From NCBI GenBank assembly GCA_023362775.1, contig JALMGJ010000062.1:1077501-1141500 (forward strand): DNA of 64,000 bases, in the 5' to 3' direction. Each line of letters starts with the position of its first letter. Position 1 is the stretch's first letter. This document shows positions 11,401-26,400 of this stretch, in pieces. The DNA is from Charina bottae. Lineage: Eukaryota > Chordata > Lepidosauria > Squamata > Charinaidae. The position numbers and the translations under genes are program-made. The notes beneath the pieces are model-generated. The model ran no database searches. It was not told where the DNA came from and was given only the letters and a program-made list of their open reading frames with translations.

Positions 11401-14400
11401 GTTTTCAAGCTAAGCCGAGCCTATTCTGAAGCCAGTTCTCCTCTGGATTTCACAGACACGCCCACGTAGCTTTCGGCTGGCCCTTGGCTCCTTCAGTCTA
11501 GCCTACAGCTCCCTCAAGGTCTCCCCCCCAAGAACGAGACAGGGCTCCTCCTCCTTAGCTCCTGGACCCAGACGAGGCTGGCCACTTGTGGAGACTTCAG
11601 CCCATTTCTCAACCAGAGCGTCTCCGGGAACGGGGAAGGCAAGACCCGCGGAGATGCCTTAGGATAAGGGCAGATCCTGGGATTGGTGGGAGAAGCGGGG
11701 AAGCGCAGGGGCGGGAAGAGTTTGGGAAGGTTAGAGGGAATCCAATCCCAACTCTGGAGAAAGTCAACATTTGGTTCGCTACTAACAAGAGCTACCGCTC
11801 GAGGGGGGCTTCAGCTCTCAAAGAAGGTGGCACGCAGCCCCAATGCAGGGGCCTTCAAGACAAAGCAAGACGGGACAGGAATGGAGGGCTGATTGAAGGA
11901 AGGGTGATGTGACCTCCAGGGTGTCTGAGAACCACAGCATCGCAGATTGCAAGGGACCTTGGAGGTCTTCTAATGTCCAACCCCCTGCCCGGGGCAGGAG
12001 TCCTCAGACCGTCCCAGACAAATGGCCGTCCACCCTTGGCTCGAAACCCTCCAGTGACGGAGCCCCATCGCTCCAGAAGGGAGGCTGTTCCAGTGCTCAA
12101 CAGCTGTCACGGTGAGGAAATAAATTCCTCCTCATTTTGAGTTTCGATCTGCTCCGGTAAAGCTTCGAACCACTGGTTCTCGTCTTAGCCTTGGGGGCTA
12201 GGAATAAATCCATTATCTTCTTCCCTGTGACAGCCCTTCATGGATTGGAAGACTGTGATCGTGTCTCCTCTTAGTCTTCTCTTCTTTAGGCTAAACCACT
12301 GTTCTCAACCTTGGCAACTTTAAGCTGTGTGGACTTCAACTCCCAGAATTCCCCAGCCAGCATGGCTGGCTGGGGAATTCTGGGAGTTGAAGTCCACACA
12401 GCTTAAAGTTGCCAAGGTTGAGATACACTGGGCTAAACATACCCAGTTCTTCTTTAAGATTCAGCTTCCAAGACCTTCACCACCTCAGTTGCTCTTCTCT
12501 AAACACTTTAGGTCAAAGAGAGCAGAGACATACACCAGCTCCTAACAGCATTCAATGGAGAAGGCTTATCCTGCCCCAGCTTGCATGCTTAAGCGCCTCG
12601 CAGATTGCATCACGCTTGCGTGTTGTCTCACACCAGATGCTTCACACACAGAACAGGACAGCGACGGTAGAAACCAAGCCAGCTTCTCTTTGCATAACCC
12701 GAACCTGATCCTGACCACGCTGGAGTCTGGTGGAATGTGAGGGGTGAATCCGAAACAGACAGTCCGGGTCCTGCCCCAGAAACGTCAACAGCATTTCACA
12801 GAGCTCCCCGTCTTGACAACTGCTGGGCGGGCGGCTTTCAAGATGCCGTCATGAGAAGCCCGGTTCGGGGGAGATAGAGACTTCCCCTCTCCTCTTGTGG
12901 TTTCTCCGCCCGTCTCTCACTTCCCCTGCTTGGAAAATCTCCCGAAGCCTCGGGCTGGCTTCCTTTTTTGACGAGAAGACAGCGAAAACAAAGACATCTT
13001 CCCTTCATTAATAGTAAAGGTGACGGAGCAACCCAGATTCATCTCCCCATCAAGGGCCGTCCAGGACGCTGCGTGCATGAAAACTTCTGCAATGGCACCG
13101 CAGGGTCTCGCGCTGCCAAAAAACAGTGCCCTCAAATGGCTTCCTCCCCCCCTTGGCAGCGACAATCATCCTTCCTTGTTTTGTATTTTTCTGACACCCA
13201 AGCGGAGCTCAGCGGCCTTTCCTTTGACTTTTGGAAATAAACACCTTGATGCATAATAGGCTTATCCAATCCCTCCTCAGCACTGATAGTTCTTTTGATC
13301 TCCTCCTCAACCTGCAAGCCGAAACTCCCCCCCACCCCCCAGTTTTTTTTAAAAAGGCTCACAGCCTTTTCAGAGCAGAGACGGTATCAAAGGAGACACC
13401 TACGGCTTTTGGCATCTGAGAGCCTTTGATTTACCGCCTGGAAGGAGAGTGGCTTCCTCGCAAAGAGATGTTTTCGCTCCCGGATGCTGCGAAGACGGGT
13501 TCAAAGGTCCAGCTGGGGAGGGCTCCTTCCAGAGCCTGGTTCTTGATCCGCTCCCCAGGCACGAGCACATTCGTCTCTGCTGGTGGGGTCTCCTCGAGAA
13601 CAGGGCAGCCGCGCCATCCCCCTCTCAGAGCTCTGAAGGATGCAAACGTTCTTTCATTATTAGGGGATGGGGTGGCCGAACGCGTCCCTGGGTCAACCCT
13701 GGGCATCTCCGGCCGGAGATGGTGCGTGTTTCTTTTTCAGGACTGCCACAAGGACAGCGAGAAGGCGCCACAAGGCAGTGGTGAGAAGGGAGGAAGCGGA
13801 GGCATCTCCTTCTCCGAACGGGCCAGAAGTCTGAACTGATTGGTGAAAAGAGAGGTAGGAAGCCGAGAATTCTGCCAGTTCAAACACCCTCCGGTGGGAA
13901 AGCCGAGAAAGCCCTTCCCAGCCACAGAGGACACCGCCAGCTACAGAAACTGACGGCCGGTCGGTCTCAGCAGAGTCTCATCGCCAGGAAGTATCTCCAG
14001 ACATGGTCCAGGTCTTGGAGCAGATCCATCTCTCCTGCTGTTCTACTTTCCATAACAGGGTCACCAAAGCTGATAGGAACCTGGCAAGTCCAAGCTTCTC
14101 CTAAGGTGTCGAAGTCTACTTCATGTCTTGAATATTAACACAGCATTTTGAAGGGCGCCTAGGAACTGATGGCTCAGCCCCACGGGGTCTCAGAGCTTCC
14201 CTGTTAACAGCCTGGAAGTGGTTTCCTCCTGCCGCCTTCGGGGATGATTTCCAACTTCCCAATCTGGTCTTCGGCCACAAAGGTTGTGGATGGTCTCCCA
14301 CTCATGGACTAACAAGGGGTCCCCCTACTTCGCTTTGCTCGATCGCACACTGGACAGGCCTTTGCTGGACTTGGGAGAACCGTATAGCTTCCTCATCATG

Positions 14401-17400
14401 ATCCCATAAAATAGAAATAGAAAGGGTCTGGATAATTTCATCCATAGACGAAGGGAAGGGAAGGGAAAGGAACGGAAAGGAAGGGAAGGAACAAAGGAAG
14501 GAAGGGGTGGAGGGGAAGGGGAAGGGGAAGGGGAGAGAGGAAGGAAGGAAGGAAGGAAGGAAGGAAGGAATGAAGGAAGGGAGGGAGGGGAAGGAGGGAG
14601 AGAGGGGGGGAGTAAGAGAGGAAGGGAGGGAGGGAGGGGAGAGAAAGAAGAAAGGAAGGAAGCGGTGGAGGGGAAGGGGAGAGAAAGAAGGAAGGGAGGA
14701 AGGAAGGAGGGAGGGAGGGAATCAGATATTTGTACCCAGAAGAAAATAGCATCACAGGGAAAGACTGAAAAAGAGTTGTCTGGAAAAAAAGGTGCTAAGA
14801 GGAATAGTTCCTGCATGGGACCACCCCAAAAAATAAAGCAGCAGCAATGAGGAGAAGGTGAGACCCTAAAACGCTGGAATATTCAATCCACACTGCATTT
14901 ATCCCTCCCAAATTACTCTGAAGACCAAAACAAGATTATCCTTCCCGTTCGGCCCTGTCTCCTGATTTGGGGGCACCGTTCTCGCAGACATGCATGTTTC
15001 AGGGGAGGCTTGCTTACAGTAATAACTGTGAATTAATTCTTATACCTTTCCTTTTTAACTGAGGCAGAAGTGGGAGGGAACCGAGGAAACCAGACTCCAC
15101 GGAAAGCTGAAACGGATCGCGTTTCAATTCATCCGTGTCCCCTTCTCAAAGGCTCAGGAAGAAGAGAAGCTGAGAAATGACCTGGATTCTTGGAAGAAAG
15201 GTTCTGAGCGCGTTCAGGAGGAGATAGGAAATGCAAAGGATTAAAACAAGGAGAAGGTTAAAGAGGATCAAGATGAAGAACAAAGCAGCAGGGAGACGCT
15301 GCCGGAGAAGCCCGGAAAAACTGGATGGGTGCCTGAGAAGAGCAGCTGGTGTCTTCCAGATGTGTGGCAGCTGGAAGGGAGGGCAGTTATCCACCTAATC
15401 AATGGGGGAGCACTGGTTGGGGACGGTCTGGGTGATGCTGGTCAATCAATGGGATGGTATTAAATGAAGAGCTCTGCTGAGTCAAGTGGCCAGCAAATGT
15501 CTCCTCGGACAGGTCTCGAAACCTCATGAGACCAGGACCCCTGCTTTCTTGGGGTTCCTGGTTGCGAAAACCCAGGAGGAGCTGTAACTCTGAAGTCCCA
15601 CAAGTTCAGATGAAGAAGCTGAGCCCTTGAAAGATGGGGAGGATGACCCTGGACATGTGTAAGTCGGGCGAGATCAAGACTCAAGAACCAGAGGAAATTC
15701 TGAGAGTGGGCAGGCCCCCCAAGCTGTCTGATTTGATGGGCCGTTTCCCAGGAGAAGAGCTGGCTCCCCCAGGGGGTTATTTATTCCCCCAGGGGGAAAT
15801 CTGTGGGGCCCAAACCCCTTCTTGCCAATCAGAGGCCAGCGCTTTGATTTTTGTTGGCCAACTTCCTATTTCACGTTTTAATATTCTTTCAAAATCGAGT
15901 GGGGCGGGGAGGGTGGGAAGCTGAAAGAGAGATGCCTGCTATAGATGAAGGTACATTATTACAGATATTGCAATCAAGATTAAAAAGTGGGGGGGGGGGG
16001 AGAGCAATACAGGAAGCCTGGTCTCAGAGCAGGAAGGAAAAGACGTAAAACCAGACAAGGAGGTTACAGTCTGTCCAATTAACAGGAAAGTGGAATCAAA
16101 CAGCATGAACTTCCAGCCTACGGAAAGCCACAAAAGGAAGCCAAAACAAAACCCCGACCTGCCCACCACCTCCTTTGTAGGATGTGCAGGCTGAGAAAAG
16201 GCTCTTTAGCGACGGAAGGAAGGCCTCCAGGTTTCTATGGTGAGAAAGAGATCAAGCTGCAGCCGATTTGTCAGCGGCAGAAGAGCAACTTCTTAGAATC
16301 ACCGGGCAAAGCAAAGGAACCACCAAGGGCATAAACGAAGTCGCGACAACTAGAGGGAAGGGAGAAGAGGAGGACGAGAGGGACCCTCCACAGCCCCGGA
16401 TCCCCCTTTGCAACCCGCCTTGCCGAAGGGCAGAAAGGGACCCGGCCTCGCAAACACCAAGGTGAATCTAGTTCTTCGGAGTTGGCAAAAGTTGCAGATC
16501 CTGTTGGGCATCTTGGTAAAATGCTCTTTGTTCAGCTCAGAGTCACTTGCTGAGATGGGCGGCTACAGAAATCGAATGAATGAATGAATGAATGAATAAA
16601 TAAAATAAAATAAAATAAAATAAAATAAAATAAAATAAAATAAAATAATAATAAAATAAAATAAAATAAAATAAAATAAAATAAAATAATAAAATAAAAT
16701 AAAATAAAATAAAATAAAATAAAATAAAATAAAATAAAATAAAATAATAATAATAAAATAAAATAATAAAATAAAATCGGCTGGGTTGTGTTGGGTTCAA
16801 GAGCTGCTGCCTGAGAGCCCCCCCTCCCCGAGAAATCGAAGGGGAGAGGAGGACTCGCCAAAGCCCTTTCCCGTGATTTTGGCTGCTGCGCGGCTGGCCT
16901 GACGTTCGGGCCATCCATCTTGGGTTTGATCATCCCGGTCCCATCCCGCCCTCCCCGCCTGGCCCGAAAGAGCTTATCGCCCCTCTCGCAGGCCAAGTAT
17001 GAAATGCCAATTTACGAAATGGTGGAGGGGAACCTAATCTTTCTTCTGAAGATAAAGATCCTTTTAAGAAATGGGAGTCACCCTGCCTTTTGCAGGAGGA
17101 GGAATCAAAGCACCAGCTACAAAGCTAAGCCTCTCAGGGGTCTTCATTCCTACAGCCTCCCCCCTTCCTGCATCTCCCCCCCCCCTTTTGTTCAAACCTA
17201 ATTGAGTGCCGCATCTTTCCCTATTGTCTCCTTCAAAAGCGCATTGGAGTGCCCCTTTGTAAACAAGACTGAGCAGAATTAATGACCTGTGTGCTTCCAT
17301 TGTAACACACCAAGCCAGTGTTGTTGGTTGTTGTCGTGGAGGCGCAGAGGGGCTAACAGACTTTGGCAATGTGGCGGGGTGTGTGTGTGTGTGTGTTTTC

Positions 17401-20400
17401 TCCCCAGCCCCTCTCCGAGGAGCTGGAAATCCTTTCTCAAGAGCTCAAAGCGTGGCTGTGCGGTGTGCAAGGCAGGCACCTTTCTTAGCCAAACAGAAGG
17501 CGGGGTTGTGTGATCGGGGGTGGGATCTACCCCCGGATTCAAGGGGGCCTTTCCTACAAGCAGCCTCGGCCGGTTTTGGCAAGCAGGTGGGCGAAGCTGG
17601 GGACCGAGAGACGAGTGGCGGTTAAATTGGCCAACGGGAGAAGGGAATGAACTGGTTTTCCCAGAAGAACCTGAGAAACATCTAGGTGGGGCCAGGAATG
17701 GGCGAAGGAGCTATTTCTGCTCCAACTTCAACTTCTGCAAACGGTTTCCGAATCCGCGCTGAAAAGGCCCATCTGCACGGCGCGTTTCAAAGCACCGTCT
17801 TCCTCAAGGTGTGGGTTGAGAATCTCCTACCGAGAACCTTCTCCCCCTCGTGGTTTGCGGGAAGACCAGCGTGGATGAGTAGCTGAGGACAACGGGGCCC
17901 CGAGCCAGTTTGGCAGGCGACCGGGAGAGAAGATTGCATACCCCCTTGTCGCGCTGCATGTGTGTTTTTAATAAGAAAAGGGCATTGGGGGCTGGGATGG
18001 AGCCAGGGAGGGGTGCTTCCAGCCACAGAGAAGAAGGCCCATCTTCCCTGAGCGAAGAGTTCCAGAGTTGCAGAGGAGAAGACACCCTTGACCGAGCTCG
18101 GCCCCTGGCGGCACAGACAGGGTCACAGCAAAGCAGAGGTTTGCTGCTGTCTTATTCTGGGATGTGTTTCGATTTCCCGGTCCAGCCTGCAGCCCTGGTG
18201 GGGGTCTCCATCCAAGGACCCACCACCACCTCCAGCCCTGCTGAGTTTCTGACCTCCCCTGCTGAGGCGAAGAGCTGGAAGTGCGTCTCACCGATGTTTG
18301 CCAGGCGGAGGTGAAGCTGGCCCCTCACGACCGCGTGGACTCCGACGGGCTTCACCCCCCACGGCCGGAACCCCTCTCCGCTCATCACGGTCGCATCCAG
18401 TCTGTACTCCATGGTGACGACCTCCAGCTCGTGGTAGACCTGAACCGCCGTCCGTCCTTGGCGAAGCAAGTGCTGCAGAGAGAGCTCAGCGGTGGCTGGG
18501 CAACCGAGAAGCTGGGCTTCTCTGAAAGCAGGAGCCCATCACTCCAGCTCCGTTGCCCCCGGCAACCCTCAGTCCTCCAAAATAAGTTGCCAAATTGCCC
18601 CATTCCATTTCCTGGGTAGCCCACCTCTAAACCACTTGGCTTCTGCCGAACGGAGGCCTCCCCCTCCCTCTCCCTCCTTTCTGTAAAACCTCTGGTCTAC
18701 ACCAGCCTTGACTGCCCAACAGCCTCTTCTCCCACTACGGCCTCCAAAATCGCTCACGCTCTCGTCATTTTGACCCCCGCTCCTCCAAGGCCTACAACGG
18801 TCTCTCTCCCGCAGGAGCTTCTGCCCTTGCAGTCCTGTCCCTGCTCCTCTGGGAAATGTCCCTCTCGTGGTCTTCACTCTTCCAGCTCCACCTCGCTTGA
18901 GGTCTGAAGGTCTTCTGCTGGCTACAGAATCCTACGTTACCTATAAATCTATGTGGAACTGTATCTCAGAATACTTCTTGTAACCGCTCCCTTCCAGGCC
19001 CTCTCCTCAGAACTGCCGCCTCCAGTCAGATTTCAAGAGCGTGCCCCACCCCCAAAACACAAGGGGTCTTCTCTGTCTGAAGTCCACTAAGCGGTTCCCC
19101 AGCTACCTTCAGCTTCACAGCGGCAGATCCCACCAGAAGCAAGGAGTCTCCGTCCCAGACATCTATTTGCAGGGCATTCTGGGCGAGGTACTGGAGAAAC
19201 CAGCGCTGCTCGCCTGGCTTAAGCAAGCCCAAGTCCACCATGTATTTCAGATGGAAACCAGGGGAGCCTGTAGAGAAAGAAACGGGTCGGAATATGGCAA
19301 CAGACCTCCAGTAGCCTTGCAAACTGGCCTGCAACAGTTACAAAAACCTACTATTTCCCATGCTCTAATGTGCCCATTTATGTTGATTTATGTTGGTCAT
19401 GTGGAAGCGAGGGAGCTCCATTCAAGAGGGAGGAGCAGCTTCTACGGAGGATGTTCCCCACCCGGTATCCAAGTGGAATAAGCTGATCATCCCTCCCCCT
19501 TTTTAATTTCCATTAGACACCCCGCTGGAGAAAGGGGAGACTTTAAGAACCAGAAATGCTCAGTTGTGGGTGGGCAAACAACTCTCCTTCTCCCGTGATC
19601 AGCCCTACAAAGCTTCTGGGCTTTCTACAGCCGCTGGATGTTAGCAAATCGTCCCCCCCACCCCCGGAGCCGGCCTTACCGAGATTCAGGGTCCCGTCTC
19701 GGTTAATTGGCACCAAGATGTGGGTGGCCGCCCCCGAGGCCTCTGTCTGGACCAGCTGCAGCCGTGGCGTGGTGGCCGGGGGGAACCGGTAAAACTGGAG
19801 GGTGAAGTAGACGCTTTGAGGCCAGGTAGCAGGGCCGTCCCGGGCAGGCCTGGCGGAATAAGAGAGGAGAGGAGAGGCAACTCAACCAGCGGGGCCGAAA
19901 TCCTGGCGCAGCCTCGCTCTGCACCCTAAAGCAGCCGTTGAGGGTTGCCCAAGGGGAAGGATGCCCCCCCCCCAGTAAATTCATGGAAAGCTTAAAGGAG
20001 CTGGGAGGCAGGAATTGCAAGCGCAGAGGATTCTGAGATGGCTGCAGCGCCGAGAATTATGGGACGGGAGAAGGAAGGAACAGCCCAATCCGTTCAGCGG
20101 AGAGCCCAAACAGGCTCATTTCTAACCTTGTGGGGTCCTCTGAACGTTTTGGTTTCCATCACAGGGGCTGAAAGCAGGGGTCAAGCCAAGAGCACGTCAC
20201 TTGCTCCGGACTCCCCTAGGATTGATCCGGCGGGGCAAGAGGGAGCGAGCCACGAGGCCCTTGCCGTCCCGCAGGGTAAATCGGAGCCGAGTCACTTTCT
20301 TCTTTTACTGCCTTTTAGGAAGAAAAGCTCCCCGCGACAGGAAGGGGCGCCAAAGCAAACATACACGGGGACCATTTCTTATCTGATGCCGCCTTCCTCT

Positions 20401-23400
20401 TCTCTCTGTGAGTGAGGGGCTGAGCGGTGTCAACAGAGGCCCAGGCACAACCTATAGCGCTTCCCCGGTGTGTCAGATCTGACCTTCCCTGGCTGGGTTG
20501 GGAAAAGCCCACGCCTCCTTGCAACTTGGGGGCTAGCGTGAGCACCCCGCTTCTCCTGCGCCACCATTCTTGCTTCCTCCCCACGGAAAGACCTGGGCTC
20601 CCTCAAGCTCCTTCCAGCTGGGGAGGGGGCCAGGGAGCCCCCGTCACAGACATGATGGCTAAAAGCCGGCCCTGCCTGAACTCAGGGCCCGCCACTCAGC
20701 TGCCATCCTCAGCGGAGGCTCTAAAGCAGTGTTTCCCAACCTTGACAACTTCAAGTTGGGTGGACTTCAACTCCCAGAATTCCTCAGCCAGCATGGCTGG
20801 CTGGGGAATTCTGGGAGTTGAAGTCCACCCAGCTTGAAGTTGCCAAGGTTGGGAAACAGTGCTGTACAGGCAGGACAGAGAGGGCCACAGTCCTTCAACT
20901 CAGCAGTAGGAAAAGGCCCTTAAGAGTTTGGGGTCTGGGGTCTGGCCCCGTCCCAGCACAATCTCCTTCAACTGCATCCCCTGTCTGTTCAGAGCCCCCC
21001 CTTTCTGCATGTTGCTTTTTTCCAAAGTGGATCTATTTCTTGGGCCAGTCCCTCTCTCTCAGCCCAACTCACCTCACAGGGTTGCTATTGTGGGGAAAAG
21101 AGGAGGAGGAAGGAGCATTTGTTATGTTGGCCGCCTTGAGTTATTGGCGAGAGAGAAAATAAATAGATAAATAAATAAATAAAATTTCAACCGCCCAGCA
21201 CTTTCCAGCCCCCCCTCCCAGGCGCGGAGGAACCAGAACGACTCGCCCACCTGCTGAGCGCGAGGAATTGCACGTTGATTTCGTTGCTTTGCAAGAGGTC
21301 GGCTCCTTCCCGCTGGGGGCTGTAGCGTGTGGGATCGGCGGGATCCACCATTTCAACCGGCTCCTTGTTGCAATCCAGCAGCTCGGGGAATCCAGCCATG
21401 CGCAGGCGGGCGAGAGAGGCCCGGGTGGGGGCCGTGTTCGGGCTGTGGGAGAGATGGGCTCTTGAATCCAGGAGACAGGCATGGACGTTTCTGTGTCTTC
21501 CACAACGGTTTGGAGAGAACAGATTGATTTTAAGAGCTGGGGGCGTAAATATCCAGCTCCTAGCTCAGATCTCCACCAACGTGTGCTGCTGGGTGGGAGT
21601 CGGGAGCAGAGATAACCACTAGGGGTTTTCCAAAATCCTCCCTCGACATCTGTGCGCTGAGAAACGGGGTGGACGGAAAGGGGGAGACAAAACTTCCCAA
21701 CAGCTTCTCAAGGGCAAGGTGCGGTTAACAGGAGCGCCTCAACCGGGAAAGCTGAACAGGCTCTTTCCCGATGAGAATTGGGGGCTCACTGAAAATCAGG
21801 GGGGCCAAGGAGGGTGTGGAGTGCTGGGGAGAGGACGGGGCAAGGGAGGGTACGCTGTTCCCGCACCCCTCGGCGGCCCCCTCCTTCGTCAGCCGGGGAT
21901 AATTTCAAAAGCCAATTTGTTGCAGCCAATTCAAGAACGGCGGGCGCTGCCCTGCCGGACGCTGTTCAGGAAAGGGAGCCCGGGCACGGCCCAGCTCTTA
22001 CAAATCTCAGGGTCTCCTGCCCTTTGCAACAGGGCCTGGCCTTCCAGGTCGGGGCGGTGGGGGGGAGGAGACAGACCCTAAGTGAGACGCCGAGGCCCAC
22101 GTGAGGGTCGAGGACCCGCAGCTTGCCTTTCAAAAACCCGTAGCGCCTAAGTGGCTGGTGGATGAAAGGCCCTTCGATGAAGCTCCGGGAGAGGGAAATG
22201 GCCTCTTCAGAAGAGCCGTGTTAACTAAAATGCCCCGCTCAGTAAAAAGTGCTAGGCAGGCTGGCATTTTAATGGAAATAAAGAAGGGTGGGGGGAACAG
22301 AGCCTCATAAACAGAGTCATCAGAGCCGTTGCCATGGACAATCCAGCGCTGGCCCCAATTAAACGGCACGGGCACGGGGAGAAAATCGGCGCCTGGCTCA
22401 AGGTTTTGCTGTTTGCAAGAGCATTTGCCCACCACCGCCACGCCGCCTTTTCCAGCCGTCTGTCAGGCCGTTCCATCCCGATCTTCAGCGAGGCTGGGCT
22501 GGTTACCCTTCAAGACAGGTGTGCCTCTCGGGCTCCAACAGCCCTCCGGGGAACTTGAACGCTCCCCTTTAAGAGGCCGGTTCAGACCCATGCTAAGGAC
22601 TGCCCGATCTTTCCCTGCAGCCTCCTGCCCGGGATAGAGAGGAAACGTCAGGAAGGGCGGAAGGGCGTCCCCGACCTCTGCTCGTCTCCCGCACGGTCCT
22701 TAACCGAGTGCACAAGAAAGCACAGCCCTCGATCCCCCCCCAAAAGCCGGCCTGCTGGAATTAATAAAATCAGTAACTTCTGCTCCCGGGTCTCACGGTG
22801 GAGCCTAGCAACTCTCCTCCCCGCACCTCTGAAATGCCCTGCCGAGCCCTGACATTTAGTTGAAAAGGGAGCAAAGAGCTGGCCGGGGAGGAGGTTTTGT
22901 GGACGAGCCTGCCCCCCCCTTCCCCCTCACCTTCGCGAATGTGCTCCCCCCAGGGCAAGGATGGGCAGGTGGACGGGCGTAAAGGGCATCTCCTGGAGCT
23001 GGTCCGCCGCGGAGGAATCCCCAAGTCGGGAGTCACAGCTGAGGTCGGACTCCAAGTGAGTGATGGCTCCCTGGGGTTCCTCCGGCTTGAGAAGAAGAGA
23101 AAGCAAATCGAGAGGCACGTTGGAAAACGGGAGAGAGGGTTAGCGCGGAGGGACAAGTAGTCCTCGACTTACGACCATTCGTTTAGTGACCCTTCGGAGT
23201 TACGACGGCGCTGGGGAAAGTGACTTGCGATCGGTCCTCGCACTTACGACCGTCGCAGTGTCCCCGAGGTGATCAAAATTCAGGCGCTTGGCAACCGGCA
23301 TGCATTTACGACGGTTGCAGCGTCCCAGGGTCATGCGAGCACCATTTGCAACCTTCCCAGCCGGCTTCCCGCAAGCAAAGTCAATGGGGGAAGCCAGATT

Positions 23401-26400
23401 CGCTTAACGACCATGTGATTCGCTGAATGGCTGCGGTGGTTCACTTCACCACCACAGCAAAAAGGTCGTAAAATCGGACGCGACTCACTTAACGACCGCC
23501 TTGCTTGGCGACGGACGTTCCAGTCCCAATTGTGGTCGTAAGTCGAGGACCACCTGTACGCCAAGAAGAGAGATGGAGACAAGTTTCGGGGGGCAGACCG
23601 GCCTGGTGACTGAACTGACCTATTTGTCACAGAATTTCCATTTAGGGGAACACTTTCAGCACCCCCTGGCTGCCACAGAGCCTTTCGCTGTGTCCATCGT
23701 GCACCCCCAGTGCATACGGCATGCCGGCCAGGCTGTCTATGGCGTCTCTGTTCTGCCAGGTGTGAGCTGCCCAGCTCATCTCAAAAAGCTACGCCAGGTT
23801 GGTGTTTAGACGGGAGAACACCAGGGTTTTTTAAAAAAATCTGGAACGTACAGTAGGCTCCCCTCCCCTTCGATTGCACTGGAGCACCCAAAGCCTTTAC
23901 CTCTCTAGCCGGCTGGAGATTTTCCGAGGACTGGGACGGCTGAGCACCGCTGACCGGCTGCGGCAGAGCGTGGGCGCTCCTGTTTGTCGGAGACGCCGAG
24001 AGTTGGGACATCGACAGCTGCAACGCAAGGAGGTGTGTGAAACGAGGAGGCGCCGCCGCCACTTCGTCTCTCGCAAGGAGCGGGGCGAGTCTAGAATCGG
24101 GCTCCGAGAAAGCCTTGGAGGGTCTAAAGCCGCCAGAGGAGCATTCGCAGGTGGGCACCGGCTTGTCGACGTGCCAAATGCCCCTAGAGAAAGCTCCTCT
24201 GTGGGGGCCTCACAAGCTACCAAAATGGGATTTGCACCACATCAGCTTTTCTGTCCGATGACTTTGAGGGCCGGGCGCCCCTCTGCTCCCGCCCTGAACC
24301 CTGACAGCTTTCCCGGGCACGCTGAGCCACAAAGCTCTTTTTTCTTTCTTTCTTCCCTGCCCTTTCTTCCCAGTAGCCCAGGCTCCTGAATTGATCAGCG
24401 GTTGTCCTCTGCGAAAGAGGACAAAGAACTAGGACTCTGCAAAAGACAGCTAGCTATTAGGGAAGAACGGTGTTTGCCCAATGCAACTCTGCACGATTCT
24501 CTGATCTGGCCTTACATCCTTCTCCTCAGCCCGTTAGGCCAGTGTTTCTGAAACGTGGCCACTTTAAGATGGGTGGACTTCAACTCCCAGAATTCTGGGA
24601 GTTGAAGTCCACCTACCTTAAAGTGGCCATGTTCGAAAAACACTGTGTTAGGTCCGCAGGGAGGGCCAAACTGCTTCAAGTTCAGAATACGCATCCTTTT
24701 TTACACATTTCTGGTGTCAGAAAAGCAAATTGTTCTCTCCCAATGTTGGTGCGAGAAAGTACCTTCTTATCATTCCTCAATTTCTTTTTCCTGTAGGGAA
24801 CTGACCGGACAGGGGCTTTGTACACGCAAACACTTACCCCAGGGCCCTGAGAATAATCCTGAGTGGAGACCAGCATCGGGAGGGAAGGAGGTGAACCTAG
24901 GAAAGGACACAGAGGAAGAAACATAATCGTAATCCGTGGAGGCCAAAGTTGAAGGTGATATTTTTCAAGAGGAAACAGGCAGGGGGTTTAAGGGGTGGGG
25001 GGAAACACCCAGATCTGACTTCTAGCAGGCAGTTCCTGAAGGACCTGGACATGGACTTCTGCACGTGTGTTTTTCGGAAGGAAAATAACTAATGCAACCT
25101 CTGACCAACAGATTGTCTGGGTAGGTCTCAGGACACACGTAAAGCTCCCGCTTCCGCTTCTTCCTTCCTCTTCCTCCGTCCACCTTGAACCGAGCCAGCG
25201 TGGGTGTCGGATCACGACGCCCTTGAAACCAGCTGCCCTGGGCCCAGCACAGTTCAACGTTGCGTATCATGAAAAGATTTACGGCTGGGTTCACAAAACC
25301 CGTGGCACCAGGCGAGGGGGAAGCCTGGCGAGGCGGTGCGGCTTAGCGTGCGGTGTACGCCCCAGGGCGTTTTGTTGGGCTGCAGTTCTGAGGATGCCTA
25401 TTCGCGACATCCTTAAGGGGATTCCGTTTCTCGGATCCACGGTATTTTTGACCTGCTTCCCTCATGCCTCAGTCACCTCCCAAATGGACAACTGCAATGT
25501 GATTGACATGGAGCTGCCCTTGAAGAGCATCTGGAAGCTGCAGCTGGCTCAAAATGCAGGGGTGCACCCCTCAATTGATGCGTGTTACGCCTGCTTTGCA
25601 AGCTGCGTTAGTCACCTATGGCAGGGGTCCCCAACCTGTGCGCCCACTAGTGGGCCGCGACCTGTTAGGAAGTGGGCCGTGGGGCTCCCGCCTGCAAACC
25701 CTGCCCCCTGGTGCGCGTGATTGGCTCCCGCCTGCAAACCCCGCCCCCGGTGCGCGTGATTGGCTCCTGCCTGCAAACCCCGCCCCCGGTACGTGCAATT
25801 GGCTCCCGCCTGCAAACCCTGCCCCCCGGTGCGCGTGATTGGCTCCCGCCTGCGAACCCCGCCCCCCGGTGCGCGCAATTGGCTCCCGCCTGCAAACCCT
25901 GCCCCCCGGTGCGCGTGATTGGCTCCCGCCTGCGAACCCCGCCCCCCGGTGCGTGCAATTGGCTCCCGCCTGCGAACCCCGCCCCCCGTGCGTGGAAAAA
26001 TTAAGCCCAGCACGTCGCATGATGTGTTCTGCGTACAGGTTGAATAGGTAGGGTGAGAGTATACAACCCTGCCGTACTCCTTTCCCAACCTTAAACCAGT
26101 CCGTTGTTCCGTGGTCTGTTCTTAATGTTGCTACTTGGTCGTTATACAGATTCCTCAGGACTCATCAGGGTTAGGATATTATTTTGCCAACTTTCTTCCC
26201 TGATCCCTCCGCACAGATGGAGCGATCCTTGTCTAGCCTCCATGACAACAGCCTTTGATGTACCCAGAACTGCAGCATTCAGAAAAGAGAGGCAGTTCTT
26301 GTCTTTGCAAGATCCATCTAAAGACTGAGGACTCTCAGCATTTCTCAACACGGACTGTGGTCATCATAAAACTCAGTTGTGAGCAGAAAAGCAACAGGGT

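Noticed and set aside
14325..14816. Serine/proline-rich 163-codon frame
   Set aside because: Low-complexity translation of the GGAA array.
16532..16996. 154-codon frame rich in Phe, Tyr, Ile and Leu, looking like membrane segments
   Set aside because: It is the TAAAA array read on the minus strand.
23781..24158. Longer version of the NPHP4 exon reaching 24123 or beyond
   Set aside because: The acceptor at 24018-24019 gives exactly 39 codons starting at the conserved LSMSQL block; upstream residues do not match the family.
25612..26088. Minus-strand frame of 158 codons with repeated glycine/arginine-rich units
   Set aside because: It is the 40-bp minisatellite read in frame; different frames give equally long products, and it has no domain.
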